64,000 nucleotides of DNA from Vitellaria paradoxa (GCA_019916065.1 CM034237.1:43134485-43198484), one strand, 5' to 3'. Counted from the stretch's first letter, positions 1 through 12,600 are shown. Made by a program: numbers and translations. The notes: generated from the sequence alone by a model not told the origin.

Positions 1-181
1 TAAAAATAATATAATAATATATATTTCTTATTAATTAAATTAACTAATTTAACTTAATTATTTGTTAGAAATAAATTAATAGTAGATATTATATATTAAT
101 TTAATTCAATTATGTTATTTATTAAAAATAATTTTAGTTTAATAAAATATTTGAATAAAATAATTTATTTTAATATGATAT
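1..181. repeat. Edge copy of the AT-rich arm of the 21.5-kb inverted-repeat element
   Basis: This stretch aligns throughout, with scattered mismatches, to the AT-rich inner part of the left arm of the large inverted repeat (about 21955-22140). Shared blocks include the segment around TATTTATTAAAAATAATTTT and the run TTGAATAAAATAATTTATTT. It is cut by the left window edge, so the size and type of the parent element cannot be judged. Confidence 0.55.
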
Positions 182-1389
182 AATAAAAATGGATAAAGTA
201 TTAAAATTGACAAAATATTTACAACAAAAAAATCAGAGTAAAAATACATTTTTTCTGTTTACATTTTTCTGTTTAAATTTTTATTTTTTTAGAAAAAAAT
301 AATAAATAGATTTAACAAATATGTTTTTATTACCAATTTATAAAAATTTTGAAAATATAAATAGAAAAATAAAAAATAAAAATATTATCAAACGGGCATG
401 AGCCTCCACTTGTAAACCAAGAGTATTTTGCCCTTTTTGGTTATTTCATTTTATTTATATATTTTAAAGCAAAACTTAATATTTTTAGATATATTATTTA
501 TATTTAAAAAATTACAAAAATATTTAAAAAAAAGAATCCGCGTAGAGGTGAAAAAAAATCTACTCTTGAAAACATCAGTTTTTTTTTTCACTGTACGTGA
601 TTTTTTTATATTTATTTTTTTTATAATTTACTTTTTTAAACATCATTATCATGTTTAAAAATTACTAAAAAGAAATCAACTATCGATAAAAAAAAATCTT
701 AAGAAACAAAAATGTAGTTGAAAAAAAGTTGGCTATTCTTTGATTTAATCAAACCAACCTGAATGAAATGTTTTGTAATTAAAGGCATTGAGCGAATGGC
801 AAAAATAATCGAATCAAAGTTCAGCCGTCAAATTAACTGAAATTGAATTATGATATCATAAATAAATTAAATTTAAAATATAAATAATTAAATATTAAAA
901 TAATTTAAAGTAATTGAAAATATAAAATTTGTTAAACATTTATTTTAATGTTAATTTTTTATTTATATAACATTTAACTAATTAAAATTTCTACTAAACT
1001 AAAAGATTAGTGATACATAAACAACTAAATAATAAATTTACTAGTTAATTTACTTTATGGCAATAAAATATGATTTTAATTTATTAAAAATAAAAATATT
1101 TAGATAATAATTTTAATTTTTAAAAATTATTATTTCGGTTAACTCACACAAATCGTAACTGATTGTACGAATCACAATCACGGATTATTTTAACAAATTA
1201 TGGTCCGTTTCGCTTATTAAAAGTCGTTGAAAAATTTTAAAAATTATTTATTTTTTATTTCACTGTATAAATTATAAATTCATAACTTATCTCATTTTAT
1301 CTTAATTTATCTTACTTTTTATCACTCCAAATGCTATCTCATTTGATCTCACTTTTTGTCATTCTAAGCGTATTAGTTTAACTTTTTGA
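182..1389. other. AT-rich intergenic DNA, no gene seen
   Basis: Low-complexity A/T sequence. The short open frame at 428-658 is poly-T/A translated into Phe/Lys/Ile runs and is not credible as a gene. Around 1210-1380 a stretch rich in TTATCTCA and TCACTCCAAA words resembles, in inverted orientation, the MITE-like element that follows. Confidence 0.6.
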
Positions 1390-1574
1390 GTGTGTTTGGA
1401 GTGATAAAAGTGAGATAAATGTATTGTTTGAAGCTAAAAAATTATATAAAATTATATAAATCTCTACAAATATGAATTACGAGATTATAAAATTTAAATT
1501 ATTTACTCACTGTACAAAACACGAGACACTAACATTTACAAATTTATGCAAAATTTATATAACTCTAAACACAC
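1390..1574. mobile_element. Small MITE-like element
   Basis: A 185-bp AT-rich segment with imperfect terminal inverted repeats: GTGTGTTTGGAGT at 1390-1402 and AACTCTAAACACAC at 1561-1574. The left flank (1300-1345) contains an inverted relative of the same words, suggesting two related insertions or a broken larger element. No clear target-site duplication. Confidence 0.4.
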
Positions 1575-2094
1575 GTAAAATGAGATAAAATGAGATAAGT
1601 TGTGATTAAAATAAATAATTTTTAGAGTTTTTGATTTTTTTCACTGTTTTTTTAATTTTTTTTGTCACATTTCACAAATTTATACAAATTTAAATTATAA
1701 TCCGAATTATTTTTTAAACTTGTTGGTTGATTTTATATTGATGGAATTCTTGTTTGTTTTTAATTAAAAAATGCATGCTTTTTATTTTTTTTAATAAAGA
1801 AAAGGCCAGCGCTATCCAGCAACACACTGAGCCATCTGACAAGATCTAGCGGCCAGAAACTAGTTAAAATCAACTGGCAGAGGTTGTCTGCACACGATCA
1901 AACGGTTCAGAAATTCAGAAGGCACGCATCCTAAGAAAGAGACTACTAGGGTTTTCATTTAAGAAAAAAATTAAAAAAAGGGAAGAAAAAAAGAAAATTC
2001 AACCAAGAGGCAGCACCTACCTCAAAATATGCTGATTCTCTGATTCTCTTCATCCACTCCTCAATTCGGAGCTGAAACCAAAGCCCCTCTCTGA

Positions 2095-2095
<1 letters not shown>

Positions 2096-2125
<30 letters not shown>
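2096..2125 (+). repeat. CT microsatellite in the VDAC 5' leader
   Basis: A nearly pure (CT)n tract lies 20-50 bases before the VDAC start codon, inside the likely 5' UTR. Pyrimidine tracts of this kind are common in plant leaders and core promoters. A second CT/CA tract sits in intron 2 at about 2541-2571. Confidence 0.75.
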
Positions 2126-2144
2126 CATTTGCTCTGCAGCTGAG

Positions 2145-2542
2145 ATGGGGAAAGGTCCGGGCCTCTACTCCGATATCGGCAAGAAAGCCAGAGGTCCTCC
2201 AATTTCCGTCGCATTTCTCTTTGATTTGTTGTTCTTTACTTTGTTATTCATTTTGTTTATTGTTTCAGATCTTCTCTACAAGGACTACCAGAGCGACCAT
2301 AAGTTCACTATCACTACTTACACGTCCACCGGAGTCGTGAGTCTCTCTCTCTCTCTGTATTTGTTTATATATATATATATATATATATCTGTCACTTTTA
2401 TCATCACAACTTCTCGATTAACTGCTCGGTGAAGGTGGGGTTTTGGTTGGTGGAAAAATGGAGGGGAAAAAAAAGTAAAATTGGAGGGGAAACTCACTTC
2501 ATCTGCTTTAAATCAATTGTATCTGCTTAGCTACCTGGACCC

Positions 2543-2573
<31 letters not shown>

Positions 2574-5500
2574 CTCCTAAAATTAGGGGCTTTGGTTTTG
2601 GGAAATTGATGGTTAAAATTTTTGACTTGTTTCGTTTCCTATTTATTTGTTCCTTTCTTTATTCTAGAATGAGCCTTTTTTTGGGATAAAAATATATATA
2701 TATATAGTTCTATAAGAAACTCCCTTTTTCCTGTGGTCGCTCAGCTTAACTGGAGATTCTGATTTTGTTCTTTTAACATCCGCTTCACATAATGTTTTGA
2801 TGGGCGAAGTGTAAGTTTCTTTGATTCCATCGTGTTCTGAATTTCTCTTTTTCCTTTCCATGCCCAGGCCATTACTTCATCAGGAACTCAGAAAGGTGAG
2901 TTGTTTTTGGCTGATATTTCTAGCCAGCTGAAAAACAAGAACATCACCACTGACGTTAAAGTGGACACAAAGTCTAATGTAAGTCATCTAACTTTATCCT
3001 ACAGTTTTAGTCTATGTCTAAAGAAAGAAGTTCTTATTCAATCTTAATTATGTGAGAATGGTCGTCTGGGATTCCATGTTGGGTTGTATTGTATAGATTT
3101 GTTGGTACATAAGTAGTCTGGCACCTATTTGTCTTTTTTTTTAACCATTCTTGGGTAAGAACCGCATTTGTTATAGTGATTGTTTTCAAGATGTTGGCCT
3201 ACACAATCCTTGCAAATTTATCTTTGGTGTGCATTAGTTCACATAAAGTTTTGTTTCTTGTCACAGCATTTTAGCATTACATATCGTTTGCAATGTTCGC
3301 TATTTTGTTGGGGAAAAGGTCATAGTTAAGTTGAGTATATAATTTACAGTGTTTGAATATCCAAAATTTTGATAATTTTAATTTCTTTTTTGGGAAATAA
3401 TTTTTTTATACAATTGTGGTTTGTTAATATTGCCATAAATGCACATAATTTTGACTCCATCTTTTCTTGCTGAGGTATAATTTTAATTAAAAAGGCTAGT
3501 TTGCTTTTATTTCAATGCGAGTTTTGTATGACATTATTTGAGATGAATGTAAATGATTTTTTATTTTATTTTTCGAGGGCCCCTTTGGTAAAGTTTTCAG
3601 TTTTTGTGTTCAGCTTTTAATTTTAGTTTTCATTTTTATAGTACAAAAAAAAAAAAAAAAAAAACAAGACTTGAAAATATGCTTGGTAATGATAGTTGCT
3701 AGTAGTTATAGTTGTTAATTAATTAAATTCAATAAATTTAATTATATTAATTATTAAAAATAATTTAATCCAATAAAAACAAAGTATATTAAACATAATT
3801 TATTATAATTATTTTTTAAAAACAATTTAGTAAAATATATTTCATGTTAAATTAATTAATTTAATTAACTTAATTAATTTGATTTACTTAATTAATTTTA
3901 TTAATTAAATTTAATTATTTCAAAATAATTTAAATCAATAAAAATAAAACATATTCAATATGATTTAATTATATTATTTATTAAAAATAATTTATATTAA
4001 ATTATTTTATATTAATTTAATTAATTAAATTTAATTAAATAACTAAATTAATTTAAATTAATTAAATGTACTTATTTTAATTATACTTCTATTAAAAATA
4101 ATTTAATATATTAAATTAATTATTGATAAAATTAATTATATTCCATATACTTTTATATAAATAAAAATAATATATTATTAATTTAATATATTATATATAT
4201 TAATTAAATTTTTTATATTAGATTAGTATATTTGGCGTTGACCGGAAATGAGTGAAAGGTAGTGGCAGCGGTGGGATGCGGTGGCTGAATGTTGGTGGCA
4301 ACTAGCAGACAATGGTGATTGATGGTTGTAATTGGTAGTGGTTGTGTAAGAAAATAAAAACTGAAAATAAAAACTTGAGAAAAACACCTTTTCTATGTTT
4401 TCATAATTTTTGAAAATTTTGAAAATAGTTTTCATTTTTTTGAAAACTAAAAACAAATTTGTCAAACAAGTTTTCATGTTCAATTCAAAAAAAATGAAAA
4501 CAAAAATAGAAAACTAAAAATAAAATGGTTGCCAAACAGGCCCTGATTTGTTAAACTTGCGTTTTGCCATGCTCCTTGGTGCATTTTAGAGTTGGCCAAG
4601 TTTAGCTGCATTTCTTTAGTTATGCATTAGCTAAAAGCACAGGGTTTGTTGCGGTGGATGTAATCTGGCAATTTTTTTTTATTCCTATTAAAGGAGATGC
4701 TTTGCGAATTCAATAAAAATCATTTTAATGATAATTTAATTGACTAGTTAATGTGTTTGTGTAGCTTTTCACCACCATTACAATTGATGAACCTGCTCCT
4801 GGTCTGAAGACAATCTTTAGCTTTATTGTTCCTGATCAGAGATCTGGCAAGGTAATCAGACTTCGTCCTTTTACCCTGTTGAAAGTTTGTTACCTAGTGC
4901 ATAATTTGCATGCCATTGTTTGATTACTGAGTTGGTACATGTTACGTTGTGTGTATTCATCAGCTCCATTAAAAACTACATTGTATAATGTCTGTCTCAT
5001 GCTAAGGTTGCTTTAGCTGACTCATTGTCATTGTGGCAATAGGTGGAACTCCAGTACCTGCATGAATATGCTGGAATCAGTACTAGTATTGGATTAACTG
5101 CTACTCCCATCATCAACTTCTCTGGTGTGACTGGAAACAATACACTCGCTCTTGGAACTGATCTTTCTTTTGACACAGCCACTGGAAACGTTACCAAATG
5201 CAATGCAGGGTTGAGCTTCTCCAAGTCTGACCTCATTGCTTCCCTGACATTGTGAGTAACTCCTCTATCCACAAAGGAGAGAGACAAATTGGATGATCCT
5301 TTGAATAATCTACAAATAGTTTATTGAATTGATTGCTTGGTGACGTCCCTCTGATTTCCCGTTTTGCGACAGTATTTGATAATATAGGGTAATAGCTTAG
5401 GGTAGTCACGTCATTTTGGATTTATTTTTCTCTTCTCTGGGAGGGAACTTTCAGTTACTTTCACGAATGTAATTAAGGATTTGTTCAATCTGTGTATCAA

Positions 5501-6157
5501 ACTATGATGGTGAAGTTCATTTTCTATATTTTCGTCATCTCTAGCTATGGTATAGGCTGGATTATGTTCTGAAACACTAAAATCCTAAGAAATAAAATTA
5601 AGGATTTGTTCCATCTATGTATCAAACTAGGATGGTGAAGTTCATTTTCTATATTATTTCATCTCTAGCTGTGGTATAGGCTGGATTCTGTTGTGAAACA
5701 CTAAAATCCTAAGAAATAAAGGGCGGAGTGTTGTGAATCAACTTTCAACTTTTACATGTTTACATAATAAGCTGGAGCACTGGGCTTATCTCTGTCTGGG
5801 CTTGGTATGCTTTTCGAGTTTGACCAGGTTATATTTGTTGTTGATTGCAGGAATGACAAAGGTGACACCCTTACTGCTTCTTATTATCACACAGTGAGCC
5901 CATTGACCAATACTGCTGTTGGTGCTGAGCTGACACACAGCTTCTCAAGTAATGAGAATACTCTCACCATTGGAACACAACATGCATTGGACCCGCTAAC
6001 AACGGTGAAGGCTCGGGTGAACAACAATGGCAAGGCAAGTGCTCTTATCCAGCATGAGTGGCGTCCAAAATCGCTCTTCACTATCTCAGGGGAAGTTGAC
6101 ACTAGGGCAATTGAAAAAAGTGCTAAGATTGGACTGGGTTTGGTTCTGAAACCATGA
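2145..6157 (+). CDS. VDAC: Mitochondrial outer-membrane porin (voltage-dependent anion channel), 6 exons
   Basis: Coding exons: 2145-2193, 2269-2336, 2868-2978, 4765-4851, 5043-5251, 5851-6157; all introns GT-AG. They join to 831 nt, 276 aa, the usual plant VDAC length. The protein begins [20 protein letters not shown], has the conserved PAPGLK (GLK at residues 89-91) and ends [20 protein letters not shown]...LGLVLKP, closely resembling the potato 34/36-kDa porins as I remember them. VDACs are 19-strand beta-barrels with an N-terminal helix that pass metabolites such as ATP/ADP across the outer mitochondrial membrane; no cleaved signal is expected. Intron 1 has a poor donor (G|GTCCTC), is only 75 nt and has no in-frame stop. 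Intron 3 (1.8 kb) holds a MITE-like insertion and intron 5 a tandem duplication. Family assignment is secure; the isoform is not resolved. Confidence 0.96.
3577..4543. mobile_element. MITE-like insertion in VDAC intron 3
   Basis: A 967-bp block with related termini in inverted orientation: GGGCCCCTTTGG at the left end and CCAAACAGGCCC at the right, followed inwards by matching TTTTCATTTTT/AAAATGAAAAC-type sequence. The inside is extremely AT-rich (TTAATTAA-like words), except for a GC-richer patch at 4229-4345. The direct repeat at the ends is not clean (CGA versus TGA). Typical of PIF/Harbinger- or hAT-like non-autonomous elements. It lies wholly within the intron and leaves both splice sites intact. 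Confidence 0.6.
5471..5720. repeat. 125-bp tandem duplication in VDAC intron 5
   Basis: Copy 1 is 5471-5595 and copy 2 begins at 5596, both starting AATTAAGGATTTGTT and containing GATGGTGAAGTTCATTTTCT and GGTATAGGCTGGATT. The copies differ at only a few positions, so the duplication is fairly recent. No coding content. Confidence 0.85.
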
Positions 6158-6219
6158 GTTAGAAACAAAAGCTTTGGTGTGAATGGAAGAACTGGCCATG
6201 TTTTTGTAGGGTGAAGAGT

Positions 6220-6225
6220 AATAAA
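6220..6225 (+). promoter_or_regulatory. Polyadenylation signal of VDAC
   Basis: AATAAA 63 bases after the VDAC stop codon, in a T/A-rich 3' region. This is the first canonical signal downstream of the gene. Confidence 0.55.
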
Positions 6226-6658
6226 ATAGGTAGAATGACCTTGGCAGTCTCTTTTCTCTTTTCAATGTTTTGCCCCGTAATTGTCGTGGCAATGGTTTCC
6301 ATAGACACTGCTGATTGATGGGCTGATGGAAAAAACTGAAATCATTATTTTTCTCAAATTCTGTCAGGCTATTCCATTGTTCAATGTGGATTAATTGATC
6401 AGAATTTTCAAGCTGCAACTTCCCTACCGCATCAATTACTTGTCTTTGATTTTATTTTTATTTATTTACTCATTGTTTGTGTTGGTTAACTACCATGGGA
6501 TTGCTAGAAAACTATTTAAATTGGAAATTCAATCAATCAGCATCATTTTAGAGTAGCTGTTGGGTTTTTCAGTCCTCCTCTCAAGGTTTTCTGTCGCTGA
6601 ACTGGTTTTAGTTGATAATGTACTCTATGTCGATGCTGGAAAGTAGAAAGTAGGTGTT

Positions 6659-6811
6659 GATTGTGGTGTTGTTGAGCAGGTGGTCACTTGTAGAATGGTA
6701 AGATTGTTGTTTGGAGTCACTGATTAGTATTATTTGATTGTGGTGTTGTTGAGCAGGTGGTCACTGTTAGCAGTGAGATTTGTTGTTTGGAGTCATTGAT
6801 TAGTGTTATTA
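6659..6811. repeat. 77-bp tandem duplication downstream of VDAC
   Basis: Copies at 6659-6735 and 6736-6811 share GATTGTGGTGTTGTTGAGCA and TTGTTTGGAGTCA. Their intermediate parts differ by small indels. Non-coding, just past the VDAC 3' UTR. Confidence 0.8.
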
Positions 6812-8587
6812 TGAAGAGCCCTTCGGACATTTGTGTGAAGTCACTATGAATTGGGATCATTATGTTTGTGAGAGTGTAATAATGACGGCGATATGATTAA
6901 ACCAAGTGATTTTCAGATGCTTCAATTATTTTTTTTTTATTTTATATTTTTTACTGGATTGTTGGTTACAGGAAGGCATCACCAAAATAAAAGTTCTCTT
7001 TATCTCATTGATGCTGCTTGTTTTGATAAACGTTCTTGTTACTTAAAAGGATAGGGGTGGTCACAAGTCAACTAGGTCGGGAGCTCAATTAAAGTATAAT
7101 TTGAGCTGAATTGAGCTCCATTTATGATTCGTTTGAAATTGAATTTGAACTCAATTCTGAAAATGTTGGATTTAACAATTTATGAGTCAATTTGGTAAAA
7201 AATAATATATATTTATATATATCTATAAAATAAAATACAACACATTTTTAAAATGTTTCTCACAAATTAAAATTTAAAAGCAGCATTGAGTTTTATTTTT
7301 CAATAAAAGGCTAAGATGTTTTACAAATTAAAATTTTTCCTCAAATTTTTGTCTAATTTTTGCGTTATTTTACATTATGATAATTGAATTGAATTTAACG
7401 ATGATACCTCAACAGTTGTATTAAGAAAGTTTTCGTATTACAATGAAAATGAAATTATTTTAGATCTTTGAAAAGAGAAAATGTGCTAAGATATTTTAAT
7501 TTCAAATGCGCGTGTATTTAATTTTAATTAAGCAGTGCCGTAAGTACGAGTTATTCGTTAGTATATATAAATTTTATAATATTTTTAATGGAATGTTTTT
7601 GTACTTCAAGTGAAAGCTCGATTTCACGGCCACTTCCTACTTAACCCGGTCATATGGGTCCTATGAGGTTTCACTCACTTGAATAAAGTACCACTTGTTT
7701 GTTTCAGAAGAATGGTTGCGGAAAGGTTGACTAAAAATATTTTTGAGATTGGAAAAGCTGACTAGAAATTCTCTCAGTTATTATTAGACTCGATTCAAAT
7801 TGGGTACATAAGTTCTTTGGATCTCTAAATTTTTTCGTAAAATTTAAAAATTTTCGCCAACTTCACTTTTTATATTAATTTTTGATTTTTTTAAAAATTT
7901 TTTGAACTTGCAAACGCCACCATAATTTGTATTAACACGGACGAGAGGCCCTCTGTGCATTTCTTCAATGCCCGTAGGGTTGGTTCCCTGGATGACGAGC
8001 ACTGGTTGCAATGTAGAAGGGAAGAGAGGTTACACATGGCGTTAGCTGAGAAGAAGCTACAGAATCTTCACAATTTGAGGGCCCAAATTAAGAACACTGA
8101 CCTTCATGATTTCATCTGTTTTCCATTTGCGATTGATTTACGTTGAATTAATTATTCTCCCCTGCGGCCCCCCCCCCGGGGGGGGGGGTTGTGTCTGGGG
8201 TGTTGTCTAGTGCTTCCACAATTGTCGCATCTGTCGAGGACAGCAAAACGCATCAAATAACTTGACTACTTGTGTTCAGCTCAAAACAAAAATTCACTGA
8301 ATTTAACTTGATCGAAAATTTTAAGCACAAATGTGATTAGAGGCATAATTTTTAGTTATTTTTGATAAAGGGAAATAAGTAATAATTTTTTATAATTTTT
8401 GGTGTTTGATCAAAATTTTGAAAATTTTAAAACAAAATTTGACAATTTTTAATAGATTTTGTTAACTTTTGATTTGAGAAATTATTGTAACTGAGTAAAA
8501 AGATAACAAAAATTGATAATTTGCCAAACACTCAAGAATCAAAAGTATTAAGCCCAATTAGATTTCAATTTGACAAACTAATACCCA
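6812..8587. other. Intergenic DNA between VDAC and HIR; one weak open frame
   Basis: Mostly AT-rich unique-looking sequence. A 63-codon frame at 7955-8146 (+) lies in a patch of more balanced base composition and contains a charged stretch (CRREERLHMALAEKKLQNL). I do not recognise it, it has no visible splice partners, and it may be a gene relic or chance. A C/G homopolymer palindrome follows at 8168-8188. Confidence 0.4.
8168..8188. repeat. Poly-C/poly-G palindrome
   Basis: Ten C directly followed by eleven G, a self-complementary GC block in otherwise AT-rich DNA. Each strand has one long G run, so hairpin or G-tract structures are possible. Such tracts are also prone to assembly error. 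Confidence 0.7.
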
Positions 8588-8981
8588 AGAACCGTTTGAA
8601 ACTCTAACCAACTTCGAAAAACTCCTAAAAATTTCAAGTTTCATCTTTTTGAAAATCCAAAAAATTTCAAAGTTTTCAAAAATTTTGTCAAAATCCATTA
8701 GAATAAATCATTATAGTGCGTTCAAATTGATTTTACTAGATTTTTGAAAAAATTGTACAAATATTTATACCAAAAAAAATTCTACAAAACTCTAAAAATT
8801 TTCAAAATTCTCCATTAAAATTTTATCACGTGTCACTTTATATAATTTTTAACAACTTTATTTCAAATTAAATACAAACATCCAACTATCATTTCAAAAT
8901 AACTTTTTACACTTCAAATTCCAAAAAATTTCACACTGGCTTTTTTTTTCTTTAATTTTTTTTGACACCTCAAACGGCCCC
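8588..8981 (-). mobile_element. MITE, same family as the copy at 47555-47902
   Basis: Read on the - strand, this segment follows the 47.6-kb element in order: a GGCCGTTTGAG-type end, an AAAGTGACACGTG block, GTTTTGTAGAATTTTTT, and a TTTCAAACGGTTC end. Terminal inverted repeats pair CAAACGGCCCC at the right with AACCGTTTG at the left. It is strongly diverged and its direct repeat is not clean. Confidence 0.55.
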
Positions 8982-9534
8982 TCAAAAATTATAATATGAA
9001 ATATCAAACTATTCGAGATCATTTTGGTCATATGCTTGCTCGAATTTTACTCACAAAAATAAACAAGCCAAATTTAAACTAACTTTTTAACTTCGTTAAA
9101 TTTAATTCAAACACTCCACTAGTCGATTGATGTACCAACCTAATTTTGTTCTGTAGCACCAACTAGTTGGTTTAGTGAAAAAATATTCCAAATTTCCCGC
9201 TTAGTGCTTATGCTCGAGACTCCATAGCCAGTAGCATCCACAGCAATGCTCCCCACCGGGTAAGCCGGGAACCCTATAATCCATTTTTCGTGCCAAAAAA
9301 AAGGAAAAAAAAATGTACTAATAATACATCATACTACAAGTAACGATACTTCCGTAGTGAATTGTCCTAAAAAGCTCAATAGCGTAAGAGAAGCAAGTAG
9401 ACTAGCTCGAGAATGAACACCCACACACCATTTTTTCATTTACATAGTACTCTAGAATCTCCTATTATCCTATGTAAGGATAGTAATTGCAGGCATAACC
9501 GAAACTTCCTCAGAAGCACAACCATTTCATACAG

Positions 9535-9622
9535 ACGCAGAAACTTATAGACACGAACACTCAAGACCTTATATGCGTACGCAGAAACTCAGAGACACGA
9601 AAACTCAAAGACTTTATATACG
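9535..9622. repeat. 44-bp tandem duplication in the HIR 3' UTR
   Basis: Copies at 9535-9578 and 9579-9622 both begin ACGCAGAAACT and contain GACACGAA and ACTCAA. They lie just beyond the HIR stop codon (gene on the - strand), so they should be present in its 3' UTR. Confidence 0.75.
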
Positions 9623-9632
9623 TATGCTGATC

Positions 9633-12600
9633 TTATCGTTCCATTGTTTGACCCTGGAGGAGACCGTCCCTGATTTGTGACGCAATGTCTCTCACTGCCC
9701 CTGGTCCGTGCGGGATGAAAACAGAGGACGATTTTGAGGAGGCTCCAATCTCTTTCATGGTGTCAAAATACTGTGTAACTAGAACCATGTCCATGACGTC
9801 TTTAGATGATGCTCCGGGGACATTGGAGGAGAAGGAGAGGACGCTGTCCCGCAGACCATCTATGATGGCCTGGCGTTGCCGGGCTATGCCGAGCCCAGCG
9901 AGGCACTTGGCCTCCGCATCTCCCTCAGCTCGTTTGATCTGCAGTATCTTCTCTGCTTCAGCCTTTTCGTTTGCAGCAACCCTCATTCTTGAAGCTAGTA
10001 CATAGAATAAGAACCATAATCAGTATATGCAAGAGGCAAAAAACTAGTACACCAAACAAGCTAAATAATCCGAACTATATAATTTATCTGCACTAGTGAC
10101 ACAAATACATGGGAAATCTGTATTTTCAGAATTCAACTTCGGTCAGTATTTTTTTTTCTTTTATATAAATATATATATATATATATATATTTTACTGCCT
10201 TCATGAGTTCAAAGCTCCATATAAACGTAGCCAAGGTGTATACATTCGGGAAAATCCTATAACTGTTGTTACTGAGATGTGGAAAACGCAAAAAGGTACA
10301 AGCTTCTTATTTAGAGAAAATTGAAGATGGATGACATCAACAATTGAGAAGATATATTACAATCTTATTTTTCATACGAAATATGCAGGTGGAAGTGGCG
10401 GACTTAAAGTGGTCCTTCTGGTCTGCATATAACTAATGCCTTAAATGGGTGACAAATTAAGTGATGCACTGTCCAAATTCTAGGGTAAGTTTGTATAAAC
10501 TTCCTGAGAGGACAGACTTGTAGCACCAAGAAAATTAAGTCATAAACATTTTGCTTTGGAGATGAACAAAATACAGAATTAATGTGAATCAGATTGTAAA
10601 AATGAGCATATCATACCAGCATTAATCTCATTCATGGCTCTTTTTACATGCTCGTCTGGTTCAATATCCACAATGAGTGTTTGAACAATTTCAAACCCAT
10701 AAACAGACATGGCCTATGCATCCAAATATAGGGGATAAAGGTTAGTTGAGAAATTTTACAGTCCAAAGTGACAGTGCCTTAAGCAGAAAGGTACCTTTTC
10801 AAGTTCGCTTTCTACAGCTTTTGCAATTTCATTCTTCTGCTCAAAGGTTGAATCTAGATCCAATTTTGGCACACTTGCCCTGATAACTGCAGCAGTAAAA
10901 TGCCTTTAGTGTAAAGATTATTCTTCGCTCAACCTCTAAATCCATAAGCATGTCAACCAGATGTAATCTCCATCAAGAAATTTAGTCTGTGAAGTTCAGA
11001 TTTTAGAATCAACTAACATGATAATAAATCAAGGTCCCCATAGAATTCACAGAAATTTGCCATTGACAAAATTCATGAGCTGTCTATTGCAACTTCAGTA
11101 GTTTTCTTAAAAATCTAGATCTTGCATCAAATAGTTAGCTCCACTAAACTTACTGACGGGTGCTCCTAATTCTCCCAATACTTGCATCAAGCTATCAATA
11201 AATAAGAGAATTGACTGAAGATATGCCTTCGCTTAGGATGTAATAGTTTATTTCTTTCTTCTGCCTCACCATTTCTCCCCTTTGGGGGGAAGTGGGGATT
11301 ATTCATCCAGTGACAAAATAAGGCACAATTGAAATGGTACAAAAAAATGAGTATATGACACTGGTACCAAAACCAAATAAAAAAAAAAAAAATTTGAGCG
11401 AAAAGCTCATAACAAAGAACTTCTAGTTCGGAACGACATATAAACACTATAAATATTTTCCAACAAGGGGTCTGAGTTGTTGGATTCTAAAATACATTGT
11501 GTAAGCCACCATATTTCTATCCGCGGTCCCCACATAACTAGCTTTCAATATTGTTTGCCAAATTTAAATATATCTGAAGTCAACATAAAGAGTTGCAGTA
11601 AGATTCCCACTTAAAATAAATTAATAGAAATCTTTGATAAAGTTGGTAAAAAGGGGAAAACCAGCTGGAAAATGAATTCAGTATGAAAGCAGAACGCAAC
11701 AATCACAAAAGTCTGATCTTTGGACATATAATCAACTCTGCAACTAGTCAAAAGACCGAAAACCAGCTGGAAAATGAATTCAGTATGAAAGCAGAATGCA
11801 ACAATCACAAAAGTCTGATCTTTGGACATATAATCAACTCTGCAACTAGTCAAAAGACCTAAAACTTACTACCATAATGAAAAAAAATGAAAACAGATTA
11901 AGTAAATTGCATTCTTAAGTTCCAAATACATACCATCAAACACATAGGCTTGGATCTGCTCCCTGGTGTTGCTTAGCTTATAGAAAGCATCAGAAGCCTT
12001 CCCTGCTAAGGCTCGGTATTGAACAGAAGCAACCACAGTGACAAAAACATTATCCTGAAGACATAAAATAGATCAGAACTGAAGAATCTTTCTTTTTTTG
12101 TTTCTTCCGGGGGGGTGGGGGGTGGGGGATAAGTATCAGAACCTAAGAATCTGTTGCATTGCAGTAATTGTTCACCATAAGAGATCAGCAGGGGGGCTAA
12201 AGACAGCAAATATCATGATTTTGACTCGATGACACACATTTTAACTTCTAAATCAAACTCCTAGTGGAAGAAATTGTCATAATATTCTAGCCTTAATTGA
12301 GCATGATTGTCATTGATTTAGTATAATTGTAATGTCCTTTTTTAGCTGCAATCCATTATTATAAATATAGGGTCTGTTTGGCGCTCCAAAAAACAGTGAA
12401 ATATACTAAAAACTTCTAAAATTCTCTAACACATTTTGCACTTCTTGTATTTCGTGAAATTTCTATAAATTTATATATATCGACATATCCCAACAAATTT
12501 TTACAAACCCCAATAAATTTTTTACAAACCCCAATATTATTTCATAGGTCTCAATAACTTTTCTACGAATTCCAAAAACTTTTTAACCATTTTCAATAAA

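Noticed and set aside
428..658. 76-codon open frame
   Set aside because: Phe/Ile/Lys-rich translation of poly-A/T DNA with no family feature.
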